Shown here piece after piece: positions 11,071-23,374 of a stretch of DNA of 64,000 bases (position 1 is the stretch's first letter; every line of letters starts with the position of its first letter). This stretch comes from Mesorhabditis belari (Eukaryota; Nematoda; Chromadorea; Rhabditida; Rhabditidae). A model generated the notes under the pieces. It was not told the DNA's origin. It did not search any database and saw only the letters and a list, made by a program, of their open reading frames with translations. A program made the position numbers and the translations under genes. Location: positions 149,501 to 213,500 of the forward strand of contig CAUEEP010000920.1 in the NCBI GenBank assembly GCA_958450365.1. The letters are read 5' to 3'.

Positions 11071-12898
11071 ATGTACCGAGCGGTTCGAACATTCAGCACC
11101 ACTCCCATTTGCAGGTAAGCATTAATAAAAAATGAAGAGCTTTTAAATGATTGCAAAAGGAAAATTTTCTTTTTAGCGTGTATAGCCTAAAGAATATTTA
11201 TGATTGTATTTTACAAGTGGAAGCCATTTTAGGAAGCCTGATCTGGTTCAGCAAGCTTTCGTCAACAAGATCAAGGAATTCGGCCAAAAAGGAGGTGATC
11301 TTGCCAACTCCGACCCTGCTGTGAGTTTGCAGATAATTCAGTTTGCGCTGTTAAACTCTCGAGGTTTATCAACGTTAAAACTTCAAATACTAATGATCAT
11401 ACAGTGGTGGAAAAAAAGTATTGAGCCCCGCAGACTGTTTTTACTTTTCGCTTCAAAAAAATCTCTAACGAAAGTTTTTTGAATCCGTTCTAAACCTAAT
11501 GGGCAAATTTTTTTAGTAGGTTTTTTATTTTGTATTTTGGTACTTTGTTTAATCACAAAGAGCTTATCTACGCCAAAAACATTGGATTGGGAAACGTTGG
11601 CCGAAACTGCCACGAATCCATTCAAGCCTCTCGCTCGGTTCGAAATATTCACGGATAGGTCTAGATATGCTGCAATATTAAAGGATTAAATGTCTACTTA
11701 TTTTCATACAAATATGGGGCCTGGGCGGCTATTCCAGGAGAATAGCGACCCAAAGCTTCCAAAGTGATTCGATGATGAACTGGAAAGTAAAGGTTTCTGG
11801 GTACCGTTTTGGGCGTCTTTCCTTTTGCACCAATGTGTTTTCGTTTTGCATCAATGTGTTTTTGTTCTGCAGCTACCGATATATTCTCCTGATTGCAATC
11901 CGATTGAACATTTTTGGGCCCATGTAAAACGAGGATATAAATTTACCTCAAAAGATGAGCTTTGGGATAAAGTACAAGAAATTTGGAAGTCAAACCCAGT
12001 GTCGACACTCGAGAACTTAGTTGCAAGCATGCCGAAACGATGGGAGGCGATCATTAAAGCCCGATGGCCCAACAAAATCAAATGTTGAATTCTTCTTTTT
12101 TCGACAGGGGCTCAATAGTTTTTCCCGCCGGCTTTTGCATTATGTAAGTATTTTTTTCTCGTTAAATAAACTTTTCAATTCAAAAGTTTAATAACATTAC
12201 GAAGCTTAGTTCTTCTAGTTTCTAGAAATTTAAAACGGATTCAAAAAATTTGCGATAGAAATTTTTTGAAGCGAAAAGTAAAAAAAAGTCTGTGGGGCTC
12301 AATACTTTTCAAAAGGGCTTTCCACCATGGTATGGCTTTCCACCATCCCATGGCTTTCCACCATGGCTTTCCACCATGGCTTTCCACCATGGCTTTCCAC
12401 CATGGCTTTCCACCATTGCTTTCCACCATTGTATACCATCTTTTTCTGTTTTAGGTGAAGAAAGCTCTTCAACAAGAGTTGGACCGTGTCGCAACTAAAT
12501 ATCAGTTCGGAAACACCGCCGATGTCGGAAAACTTGATGTGAAACTTGCATCTGCCAAGGTTTGCATTTGCTACTTTTTATTGCCGGCATATTGACTTCA
12601 TAAACCAAAGATTTGTACCTTTGTCTAAAATCTAATTTCAGGTTGAATCATCTGTGAAGGCTGAACTTGAAGGAAAAACCGTTCAAGACTTGATCGCTCA
12701 AGTTAAAGCTGAAGAGAAGCGATTCATCGAGCAACAGGTAACATTTGATTAAAAAATTAAGTTCAAGTTTGATAAATACAAGCATTTAATTATAGTAATA
12801 ATATTCTTGATGACCAGTTGATAAATAAACAAATCTCCGTTTAGGCTTCGCGACGAGCTGATGAGGCACGAAAAGCTGCCGCTGCCCAGGGAAAATAA
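11071..12898 (+). CDS. atp-4: ATP synthase coupling factor 6, mitochondrial
   Basis: Five exons, 11071-11114, 11233-11320, 12455-12559, 12642-12737 and 12845-12898, give an in-frame protein of 128 residues. The N-terminus MYRAVRTFSTTPICRK is a typical mitochondrial targeting presequence (basic, Ser/Thr-rich, no acid). The body carries the F6 family features: KPDLVQQAFVNKIKEFGQK, an ELDRV stretch, GKLDVKLA-like middle and a Lys/Glu-rich helical tail ending AAAAQGK. F6 is part of the peripheral stalk joining F1 to Fo of ATP synthase in the inner mitochondrial membrane. The symbol is that of the C. elegans homologue. Intron 2, 1.1 kb, contains a Tc1/mariner-type transposon. AATAAA lies about 50 nt past the stop. 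Confidence 0.9.
11870..12088 (+). pseudogene. Transposase C-terminal remnant
   Basis: Open frame with the motif YSPDCNPIEHFWAHVKR, the second Asp and final Glu region of Tc1-type DDE transposases, followed by a Trp-rich C-terminus and stop. Fragments of the earlier part may be present near 11580-11660, but the middle of the gene is deleted, so it cannot make a working enzyme. Confidence 0.75.
12315..12431. repeat. 13-bp minisatellite in the transposon right end
   Basis: About eight copies of CATGGCTTTCCAC or close variants. The unit matches the terminal inverted repeat of the surrounding transposon (reverse complement of CAGTGGTGGAAA), so the array appears to have grown out of the transposon terminus. 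Confidence 0.85.
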
Positions 12899-15800
12899 AT
12901 GTCGTTCAGTTTTCGAATGTAAATTAGCTCTTTTCCATAAAAGTTCATAGAATAAAGATTCTAATCTAAACAAAGCTTATATATCACTAATCACAAAACC
13001 CTCTCACTACAGCCTTTTTACCCAATTCAAGTTTGTTCAGATCAACAGCTTTGAGTAAAAGCGAATGCAGTGTTTGTGTAGATGGAACCTTTTGATCGAG
13101 AGTCTTCTTTTCCTTCACCTGTTCTCCTCTTTTCTTTTCATTTCTCCATGTTTGGTCAACCATCCATTCTCGATTTGCCCTTTAGCGTTAAGCCGATAAT
13201 ACGGTCAATGGACAGATATGGGAAGAGAAATCTGATTCCCCACTTCATTTTATTCTGATTTTCTTTGATCAATCCGATAACTTATTGAAGACTTACTTCA
13301 AACCTCTTTCATCAGTGAAAGTTTGAAATTTTCTCAAAAAATATTCCACTACTGCTAACTTTAGCTATTTTTGGTAAGTTCTACACAAGTCTTGGTTGGT
13401 ACACAAATTTCCGGAGAATGTGCACATAAGGAAAACGCATTTCACGCCTGATCGATTATAAGGTTTTCGAGAAAAAGGAGAGTAAGAAGAGATTGAGGAT
13501 GGATTGTGGGCTGACGGTGGCCTTCTTATTTTGCCGGATTCAAATTGACTTCTTTTCCCAAGATGCTCTTTACTTTAAATGGGTGTTATAAATTTTAAGA
13601 ATAATAAAATACAAGACTCTTATGCTAAATGTTTAGAAGTAAGCTTCTAAAGTGCACTGTACCTTTTAAGCTTACTGCCCTTAATTTTCCATATCTTTAA
13701 ACCCCTTTCTTTCTATGTGCTTCTTTAGCTTGATCCCTTCTTCGTTGTGACCTTAACAAGGAAATGTTCCTAACTCGGTCTGACGTTTCAGGCTAAGCTC
13801 AAGACCCCTTTTAAACCCGAGGTGTTATTTTTCGAATAAACGTCCAAACTTTAAGAGCGTTTTACTCAAGAACCAGGGCATTTGGGGGGAAACTAAATAC
13901 ACCGTTGAATTCCTCGTATTCGACTGGCATTTGCATCTTGCATCAAGTAAATACTGATCCAGAAACGCCAGGCCGAGTTGGGGCATTCCCTTGTAAATAG
14001 TGTTTATTTCCTCTGCATTCATTAGGAAAGGAAGCATCCCTAGAATGTACTCATCCATCCAACCCATCTAATTCGAAATTCTGCTTTATGGCCAATTGAG
14101 TGAAGTCATTTCACTTACTGAAAAATTTAGCAAAGAAAAGTTACAAATTACAAAGTGAAAACTTTTTATAGTCAATCAAATCTCAAATTGATTGTCTGGG
14201 TTATCAAGTCTATTGAGTCGTGACAATTTTAAAGATTATCAAAAACATTTAATTTATTGCCTTGTTTCCTTAATGTTTCCTTGTGATGTCTATTTAGTCC
14301 TTTGATGACCAAATAGTGGAAGGGACGAGGCATCCCAAACGATAATTGGGTGTGTCTCGGTAAACAATGGATGGACAGCCAGTTATGGGGTCTATTTGTG
14401 AATGTCGATCTACTTGAATGTCATGTTTTGTATTCTCTATCATTTGGGAAGTGACAAGTAGCGGAAAAGGGAAGAAGAGTCAGACACAGAAATTTGACAC
14501 CACCAAATGAGTTGTCCAGTTACGAGAATCAAAAAGAAGTGGTTGTAAATTTTTCAAAGCATGTTTCTTGTTGCAAAATAGATTTGCAAGCTTTTTTCAA
14601 AGCTTCAGTTACTGGGTGATCTGCTGATTTGTTGAATAGAATCAAGCTTTGCTACCAAAAAGATTTATAACCTTTGCAAGTCTTTGAAGTCAATTCAGAG
14701 GTCATATCTTTGCCGCCGATTTGCCATGTTTATGGAAAGAGTTTATTGAGTGTGTGACAGGACATTGCTCGCCAGATGTCACTTTATGCTTTTACTTGAG
14801 GGGTCTTGTACTATTTTTCACCAATCCCAACCTGACTTGTAAAACTAAGAAGTTTGATTTTTTTTTTGTTTTGGACCTTGGTTTAAGTTCTCTTTTCTAA
14901 AATAAGTTGAAAGTGTTGATAATTACTTCATTTGCCCAATAATAGAATCAATGGAAAGAAAAGAGAGAAACGAGGGGGGAAGGGGTGGCCCATAAGAAGG
15001 AGAACGAAGATACAGCCAGATGGTTGATATCCATTACTACTCAATCTTGCTCTTCTTGCCCCTTCCGTCCTTCTTTCTTCATTAAAAAGAATGAGAAGAG
15101 CGACCCAACATCCCCATCTCATCGAATACAAACGACACTCTCTGGATCCTGTCTCCTTTCCTCTCCTTTCCTCTCCTTTCCTCTCCCTTCCTTTCTTGGA
15201 TCTTTCAATCGACATCTGCTGTTCCTTCACTTCTCGCATCTCTTCTTTCTTCTTTCATTTAGTTCATTGACCTTATTAGTAATTGTTTTCTATCATGGCC
15301 TAGCTCATTATTGATTAGATGATTTCAAAGCTCTACTCTACTTTCATGTGTAGCCTCGAGTTTGACATTTAACTAATATTGAGCTTTATGATTTAACAAA
15401 AAACAATCTAGACCCGGCACTAAAACTAAATTGCAAATAGGTAAACTAATCGGAATAAATGGGTCCTAAAAAGGCTTTTTCAGTTCCCAAAAATATTATA
15501 TTTATTGTTAGAAGAGCATTCGAAAGAACTCGAGACCTACCATCCTTGGAATCTCTCCTGACATAGTCTTTCCAATCTTGATCGCCCATTGTTTCCTTTC
15601 ACATCCGATCCAATCCTATTGTCCACGTAAGTCCATTCTATGGTCATGTCTCTCCTACTGACCATCTCTCTTCATCCTTTCTCTTTCCTTCAAGACGTTC
15701 CCCTATTCCTAAGTGCCCTACTCGAGTATCGATCTCTTCTTTTCTCTTTCTCGAGACACACACTTCCTTTCCCTTCTATTTTCTCCCATCCAAGCCGTCC

Positions 15801-17400
15801 CTCTCTCCTCTCTTTTCTATTCTCTTTTCTCATTCACCCATTCACGGGCACCATTTCACCCGATGATTTATTCCACAGCTCGATCCACAATTTCACCATC
15901 TCTTTTCTACTAGAAAGTTCTCGAGTTCACACTTAATTCTTACTTGATTGACTCTTCCTATTTAACATGTTTCTCGTTTGGAAAAGATAGCTTTGATACT
16001 ACATATTAGTTTGCAGTCTGCCAGTCTGCTATTTTGTCTGCCAGTCTGCTCTAATTGTAAGTTTGTAAGCAAGATTACATTTATAATATGAAGTCAAAAT
16101 TTGTTTTGGTTTTGAATGACCTGTTTTCGTTCTTTTTGGTAGAAACGAGCATGAGAGATAACCTTGTGATAAGAGAACTTCCTGTCCATTCCTTGACCTT
16201 TCTTACATATTAGTCTTTACGTTCCTGACCAGGAAATAAACAATTTCTATTACCAACTTTTCTATCTTATACAACTTCATCATTCACAAATAGAAAAAAA
16301 CCCCGAGTTATTTACGAATAGCTTTACAGCTGCTTTTTAAGCTGTAAAAAAGCTTATTCCTTTTTCAGAGCAAGGGTACTCCATAAAATTTTCTCTTTAC
16401 CAAACAACCAGTAGTTGGCTAGGTTTGAGGCTTTTAGTCGAAAAGAGAGATCTAAGTTGTCTCTCCTTTCAATCTCTGTGAAAAGACCCATTTCATGTAA
16501 TTGCTCCGATCCACGGAATGCGATCGAAAGAGTCGAGAGATTTTTGGACCAAGAAGTCGAAAACAATTTATTCAACACAAATTTTTGATATTACTCTTAT
16601 TTATCTTTTTAAAATTAACATTGATCAATTTCCACATTCCGCGCCTCACCTATTTTGTGGAGTGTTTCCCAAGGTAATTCACAGCGACCATTATCACTTC
16701 ACTTGACACCGCCACTAACAGAGAATGCCATCACATTTCATCTCAAATTCCCCATTCACCCTCTATTCTTCGCTCCTTCCCATTTCTTTCTTTTCCGAGT
16801 CGACTTATTTTCTAATTAGTTCTCGTAGTCGTTTTTAGTTCTAGTAAAGTCACTAGTAGTTTTTTCGAATTAGTTCTTACTAAGCCGTGTACTAGTTTTA
16901 GCTTGCTAATTAGTTTTTCAAGAAAGTCGTTTGCTTGACAATGTGCTGCTTTAGACGATAACCACTTTTTTTGCTTAGCATCATTTTGTAATCTGATACC
17001 TAGACTTTATAAAGTTAGTTTTTTAGCAAATCAACTCTTCCACCAAGCTTAAGCCTTTTCCATTTACGACTAACCCAGTACTGAGCCCAAATCTTTTCCC
17101 TTCTTTGCACAAAGCCATTACTTGGTCTTCAATTTATCTTCCTTGGGGCCTTTACCCTCCATTCTCCCCACTTGAGTCTCAATCTCTATTCAAATGCAAA
17201 TATTTTTTCTAGAAAACATTCACAAGAAAAACTATACAGCTATCAATCAAAAGTAGGTTGGCTTGGAGAATTGCTAAGTTTATCAACTAATGTAGAAAAA
17301 AATCACTTCTCTAGTCACTTTATAGCATGCTATTATATTAGGTTAGCGAATAAGCCTTTTCGTTTCTTTTCATACTGAAAAATAACAAATTCACCAACTA
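12899..17400. other. Gene-poor region, left part of the 10 kb gap
   Basis: Low-complexity pyrimidine- and purine-rich tracts dominate: 15150-15190 has repeated CTCCTTTCCT, and 15640-15900 is C/T-rich. No multi-exon gene could be built. One isolated minus-strand frame at 13825-14067 is the only candidate exon and is listed separately. Part of this stretch could be upstream regulatory DNA or a long 5' UTR intron of the syndecan gene. Confidence 0.4.
13825..14067 (-). other. Isolated open frame, possible exon, unrecognised
   Basis: 80 residues of balanced composition (GMLPFLMNAEEINTIYKGMP is typical) preceded on its strand by an acceptor-like GAATTAG just before ATGGGTTGG. I find no partner exons and do not recognise the family. 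It could be a gene remnant, a single-exon gene, or chance. Confidence 0.25.
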
Positions 17401-17407
17401 ACCTATC

Positions 17408-17491
17408 GGGAAGTGTTATGAAAATTCGATCCAAAAATCAACAATTACTTAACTTTCTACTTATTCCGAGCTTCAAACTAAAACAAAACGA
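17408..17491 (+). repeat. 84-bp segment, source copy of an inverted duplication
   Basis: Starts GGGAAGTGTTATGAAAATTC and is present as an apparently exact reverse complement at 19991-20074, 2.5 kb away. It lies in non-coding DNA. Confidence 0.85.
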
Positions 17492-19898
17492 CTAACCTAT
17501 TAAAATTGTTTATTGTTCAATTTCCCATCTTTTTAAGTGAATTTCGGTTCACTTTCAAGCAAATTCGAGAGTGAAGACATGTTTTTTGTAAAAATCTATA
17601 AAAACCTCTACGGAGAAAGTGGCTGACTCAATTTCTCTGAATATTTGACCAGATACCTAACTTTTTGTGCTCTATATTTTATCTATTGACCTGAAGATAG
17701 GTTTTCTTGGCTAAAGTGTCTAAACCGCATCATCGAGCCGTGACCTTTTTGACTACCCGATTTCACGCTCCCAAAAATCCAGGCATAAGACGTTTTAAAC
17801 CCGTTTTAATGTTATTTTGCAGAAAAATAATTGGTCTTTCAAATAAAACAAACCGCCGTTCAATTGGTGCATTTGTTGCTTTTAAACGGGAGTACAAAAA
17901 GGAAAGAAAAGACTTATTCACCAATTTAATATGTTTCTATGTTTCTAGAGTAAAAGAGTAGTGAGAAAGTTTATTGTTCCCAAAGAAGTGTGAAAATATT
18001 CATGGAAAGCCTGTCACTCTTCATGAAACGTTCTCCTCTTTTCCTTGAGGATGTCACTCAACCGATCCCTTCGTTGTGTTATCCTCTTTGTGTTTCTCAA
18101 GGTGTGAATCTCTCAATTCCTTTGATCTTTTTAATTTCTTTCTTTCAATTCATCAAATCCTTTCTTCCCTTCGAAATGCCCAAGACTTTGCTCGCCCATT
18201 TGCTCGCCCATGTGATCCACAACTGTTTATAAAGCTTTTAGCCGCAATTTTTCTGACCTTAAAACCTTTAATTTTTTTGAAATGATATCCGTTTAGCCAA
18301 TTAGCAAGTTTATTTTTCAATTATATGCTCGTACCAAACTTTATCTGTAGGAAACTTTATTGAATTTGCAATGCGTATTTATCCATTAGCAACGTTTATC
18401 CAAGGACACTTTATAAGAAGATTGAAAGGATTATTGAGAATGTCAAAAAAGGGGTGTGGTGGGGGAAAAGGAATTTCTCGAAAAGAGTCCACAACACATT
18501 ACATCTCTTTTTTTGCCCTGGGAACTCCACGAGTCTTCTTGACTCAAACGAGATTTCTTTGACCAATCTCCTTTTCTTGCAGTTTTTAATTTATAATGCT
18601 TGTTCATAAATTTGAAAGCCACGTTTTACCAGACGCTTCCCTCAATCTTGAAAAACTGGCAAATCTCTCGGGATCTTTCTATTTAGTGCGTTCATTTTCC
18701 CAATCGCAATCGCTAGAAGTGGATGGGGTCATTCAAAATGGGACCACTCTCAAGCTTGAGTCTGAATTCGGATTTTGGAAGGAAAGAGGCAAAGGAAAGG
18801 GACAAGCAGAAACCAAATTTCGTCTTTGTTAGGTTAGAAAGAGTTCCGAGAAGATTGGGAGAGTGGATTGAGCAAAAGAAGGGAAAAAGGGATGAGAAGG
18901 GCTGAGGAGTTGCCGTTCCCCATTCCTTTGCTTGCTTTGCCTTCCTTTTAGGGGCTACTCAATAGCCTATTAGTGCCGACTAGAGGCAATAGGAAACCAA
19001 GCTTACATTGTACAGTTGCTACTAGTGTTTATTGGAATTTTATGGCACTGCGTATGTTGGGAAGAGCGTAAAGTTTGAAAAGGTTAGTTTTGGTTCCAAT
19101 CCAATCGTGAATCTCTTCTTTCATTTCCTTCTTATGTTATGCGCTCCCTTTCACATTCAGTCTTTTCTAATCTTTCTTTCATCAAATCGACCCTAGATAC
19201 GCCACATAAATTAGCCCTTCTCCCTTTCAGGTCTTGGAAATTTCTCTCAAATCCAGTCCTGAATCCTTCTCGATGTCCCTGATTTGCTCTGTTTGGATTT
19301 CCCTTTTTGATGAGCTCCAGTTTTGAAATCACTATTCGGTCACTCATTTCAATCCGAAAATTTTAGTGGATACTTGAGGATAACAAAGAAATAGTTTAGA
19401 AAGTCTCTGACCCAAATAAAGAATTTATAAATCCCTAAGAAACAATTTACTCAAGATCTCATATATGACATTCTGACAATGAATCTTCTCCGAGCTACTC
19501 AATCATCATTCAACAAGTCACATCATTCTATGCTATATGTTCTTGTTTTCGAACAAAAGATAAAAGAAACTCTAGATATTTGATGATGATAAACCTCGAT
19601 AGAGTTCAAAAGACATAGAACGGCAAGAAGAGGGTTCATATCGAGGCTTTGATATTTCCCCGAGGGGATATATGAAGAGAGGAAGAAGAGGATTCAGATA
19701 TAGAAAGTATAAGAAGAAGATGAATAGATAGAACAGCATGGATAGGATGGGAGGAAAGAGACAGTTAGTGGAATATCAAAGAGGAATGAGCGCGCGATCC
19801 CCTTCACCTCCCTTCCCCCCATCTCCCTCTCCCTTGCATCCCCGCCGATCTCATATCGAGACGCGCTTTGACGGATGCTGCCTCTTCCCCCTTTAACC
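17492..19898. other. Gene-poor region, middle part of the gap
   Basis: Pyrimidine-rich or purine-rich stretches with several chance open frames but no splice-supported gene. A purine-rich run spans 19670-19760. Confidence 0.4.
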
Positions 19899-19990
19899 CT
19901 TCCCTTCCAACTATTCATCCTCTTCCAACCACTCGTTGTACTATTCTACAATGTTGATGCATCGGCTGTCAGCTTTTTTCTAGTTTCAAA

Positions 19991-20074
19991 TCGTTTTGTT
20001 TTAGTTTGAAGCTCGGAATAAGTAGAAAGTTAAGTAATTGTTGATTTTTGGATCGAATTTTCATAACACTTCCC
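19991..20074 (-). repeat. Inverted copy of 17408-17491
   Basis: Reverse complement of the segment at 17408-17491. It ends in CACTTCCC, which overlaps the start of a duplicated 23-bp block (CTTCCCTTCCAACTATTCAT...) at 20069-20091. The other copy of that block is at 19899-19921. Confidence 0.85.
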
Positions 20075-20090
20075 TTCCAACTATTCATCC

Positions 20091-20163
20091 TAAGCCTAAG
20101 CCTAAGCCTAAGCCTAAGCCTAAGCCCTAAGCCTAAGCCATAGCCTAAGCCTAAGCCTAAGCC
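20091..20163 (+). repeat. Interstitial telomeric repeat (TAAGCC)n
   Basis: Twelve or so head-to-tail TAAGCC hexamers with a few changes (one TAAGCCC, one CATAGCC). This is the reverse complement of TTAGGC, the telomeric repeat known from C. elegans and other nematodes. It is flanked on both sides by ordinary non-telomeric sequence, so it is internal. Confidence 0.9.
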
Positions 20164-23100
20164 AAAGCTTCAGAAGCACGGCTCAGTAAAGTTACAAGCC
20201 TTTTGAATGGATTAATAAACTATCAAATTGAGAACATGTACCATTTTCATTATTTTGCTTACCCTTCTTTATGCCTTGATCTCCCATCTGTTCGTTTAGT
20301 CCCAACGGGGTTTTGTGATCGTTTTTCCTTTCTCCTCCCTTTCCTCTTTTCGTTGTCCACTGGTTGTCCTTCGGGGTCTTCCCTTCTTTTCTTTCAACCC
20401 ACAAACGATCCATGTTTCTTCCCCACAATCTTCCCCAACCCATTACCCTAGAAAAAAACGCCGCCACAACTTTTTGTATGTGAGCATTGATTTTTTTTTT
20501 CCGCACTAATAAGAGCAGGTTCCATTTGTAAAAGTTTGTAGTAGACCTCACCAAAACATTTGACAATCACCTTCCGAGTTTCCCCTTGGAATTTTTCTGT
20601 CCATTCACAAGTCTCATGCCTTTTTTAAATGCTCAGCCATCGCCCGTCGCTAATTAAAACGATCTTCTATGAGGTGACGAGTGAAAGATTCGTGCAGATG
20701 GCCCATTTCTCTTATTTTTTTCACAGCTTTCTCATTTTCGGGCCTCATTTTTTGCCCTCTTGTCCATTTTGAGAGACTTTTTTTTGATGTGCAGAGACCT
20801 CATTTGTTTTCCACACCATCCCCATCCGTCTTTTACCTTTTTTTAGCTATAAAATGAACTTAAGTCTGTTGTTTAAAAAATAGAACAATGAAATAATGGT
20901 ATTACAATGATAGTATTACAATGATAGTATTACAATGATAGTATTACAATGATATAATGCATCAACGGTAGCTAGAGTCATGCCTCGAAGCAGGTAATAT
21001 CAAAACAAGACTATTGATTGTTTTAGCATTGTAGGATTAAATTCTCGCGCCTTTTTGCTATTTCCCAAAGCTTTCCTCAAGCTACTGTTTTCTTATCTAA
21101 AAACTCTCAATTCCCGCCAATCTTTTTAATCCGATTAATATTTCCTGAATTCGTTCTAACCCACTAAATGTTCTTGACAGCAATTGTGGGTTTTGCACCC
21201 ATAAAAATGCAAACAATATTCAAATGAGGGTGGCTCTTTTTTTGTCCCCGCGAGCTCTTTTTTCACCCGTGCACCATGAGCCATTCTCTCCGATGGAAAG
21301 GGGAAATGGATGAGGATTTTGCGAAATCGATTCCCTCAACAATTATTGCTTATTTGTTTAGAAATATTTTACCCTAAATTTATTTTGGTTTTGTTTTTAT
21401 GCATCTGATTTCATAATTTTTCAGCGGCGCTTTCCTTCCAATTTCTATGGAAACAAAGTGAGTCATTCGTTCTAATTAAACACTTATAAACACAGAAACT
21501 ATTTTGAAATCTTGAGGCAGCTTAGATTTTCACATACCAACATAATACCAAAAAGTCAAGTCATACTTGCTTTGTCTATTTCGCGTAAAAACGTACTCTT
21601 ATTCTTTATTATCGCCTAACTCGAAGAGGGCGTACGTACAAAAAAGTCAACATAAAAACATTCTACTTTAAATTTGGAGACTTGATTTGAATTGAATTGA
21701 ATGGAGACCGTAATCAGTTGTGATGTGTTCAATTTGGACACAAAACTCTCTTTTTTTCTTTTCCAGGGGAAAGGTTGGGGTGCCGGGTGTTACACACACG
21801 AGTCTCCCTAACTGACACACACAAATGAAGAGAAAAGAAAGAGAACAGGCTACGCCAAAGGGTGGCCGTCCCTTACGAAGAAAGAAGAACATTCTCTTGT
21901 AGGCAAGAAAAGGAAAGCAAAAGGGAAGGGGTGGTTGATGGGGTGTTGTGTGGCCCAACTTGCCCATCCCTCACCCATCCCCTTTCTTTCCCTGTAGGCG
22001 GGCGATATTTGGAATGGCCTATTTGCTCTTCATCTCCGCGCTTCCCTCTTTGTCGGTGATGCCGCCTAATCGACTTGTGTTTTCTTGTTTTCTCCAATTT
22101 CATCAACAAGCTTTAAATCTTTTGAATTTCATTGATAAATTTTGATTGCGCAATCAAATTGTGATGATCCAAAACATCCCAATTTACTTTAATATTGAAT
22201 CATGAAACGTGTACTTTTTTCAGTTGGTTTTGTTTTAACATTTCTCAAGAAAATTAAAAACTTTAATCCAAAAGTTTTAAAAAGGGTTATCAATTATCGC
22301 TAGTGGCATTCTTGCCATTGGGTGTTTACAATCAGTCAAGTGCTGTTATTGGAGATCATAAGGTCAGCCCAAAAGGGCGCTATCAGCCACAAGCAAAATT
22401 TTTCCCCTGTTTTTAATATTAGATTCTCAACTTCTTAATGCTAATGTCTTTTAATGGATTTTCGAACTACCGCAAGCACTTTTCTTTTCTAAATCACCAC
22501 CTCCTTGTGCCTCTGTGTGAATCTTTTTTTTACGATTGAGTGTAAACAATTTGCACATCTATTTGCACTTTACTCTCCACCAACAAGAATTGCTTTATTT
22601 TAAAAATTCACGAGCTAATTTGTCTGCAGTGCTTCGAGTATCCAGTTTAAACTTACAAATTATTACAAATACGTACGGATCTTTTGGATAATATCTTTTT
22701 TGAATTGTAGGTTTTAAGAAAACGATTTCTGGTTTTTGCAACGACCAAAAGAAAATATTGAAAACGAAAGCCTAATCTTTTAGTCCTCTGGCGGCATTCT
22801 TTTATCTTTTTTCCGGAAGAAAGCCATCGTTTTCATACAAATTTTTCGATCTTTTCGACCCAAGTGACGTTTACCGATATTTATTAGCCCAATTTTTTAT
22901 CATTCCTCTCTTGAAACTGTTGTTTTCCTGACCAAAGTGCTTTGTCCTGAAAAACACTCAACTTTAATCTTTGAAAGCTTTTCTACCTGGCAATATTCAT
23001 CACCTAAATCCTCCTCCAATCAATCCATTTCATCCAAAGATTATCCCCATTTTTTTTATCGTTTTATGGCCCGCCGGTGGCTTTCCTCTGCGATGACCTT

Positions 23101-23374
23101 TCTTTCGTTCATTCTTTTCTTTTTTCCGATAATTGGTTTTCTTCAATCAACCGGTTTTTCTCCACATTAGACAAAAATCCTTTTCTTGACCTGTCGCAAA
23201 AATTTTCAACTTTTAGACTGATTTTTGCTATTGATTTCAATTTTCATTTCCAATTTTCGTAGGATTCTTATACAGTGCATTCACTTTCAGGTGACGAGGA
23301 ATGGTTCCAGGGTAGGTCGATCAATTCGCCGCCCGATTGAGAGACAACTCACATTGATAGAACCAGACAGCAAA
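20164..23374. other. Gene-poor region upstream of syndecan
   Basis: No gene recognised. It includes a 14-bp tandem repeat at 20896-20955 and AT-rich sequence. A CACTTTCAG acceptor ends at 23290, about 85 bp before the syndecan ATG; it marks either a trans-splice site or the end of a 5' UTR intron, so promoter elements for syndecan may lie anywhere in this gap. Confidence 0.45.
20896..20955. repeat. 14-bp tandem repeat
   Basis: About four copies of TATTACAATGATAG. Confidence 0.85.

Larger units (their letters stand above)
11402..12431 (+). mobile_element. Deleted Tc1/mariner-type transposon in the atp-4 intron
   Basis: The element is bounded by TA. The left end CAGTGGTGGAAAAAAAGTAT begins an inverted repeat of about 90 bp, containing GAGCCCCGCAGACTG and TTTTCGCTTCAAAAAA. 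It is matched in reverse at 12228-12318 and the outermost bases at 12419-12431. Inside, 11870-12088 encodes the C-terminal part of a DDE transposase (LPIYSPDCNPIEHFWAHVKR and on to a stop), while most of the N-terminal catalytic region is missing or unreadable. It is thus non-autonomous. The right terminal repeat is interrupted by a minisatellite built from its own end. Confidence 0.85.

Noticed and set aside
12241..12498. Several overlapping frames with repeated WWKAMVESHGGKP-type sequence
   Set aside because: These are translations of the 13-bp minisatellite in the transposon end, not genes.
14928..15314. Open frames of 103-109 residues on both strands
   Set aside because: They overlap in opposite directions across a CTCCTTTCCT simple repeat; the openness comes from the base composition.
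20192..20566. Minus-strand open frame of 124 residues
   Set aside because: Low-complexity Lys/Gly/Asn composition over a purine-rich strand, no splice support and no recognisable family; it adjoins the telomeric repeat region.
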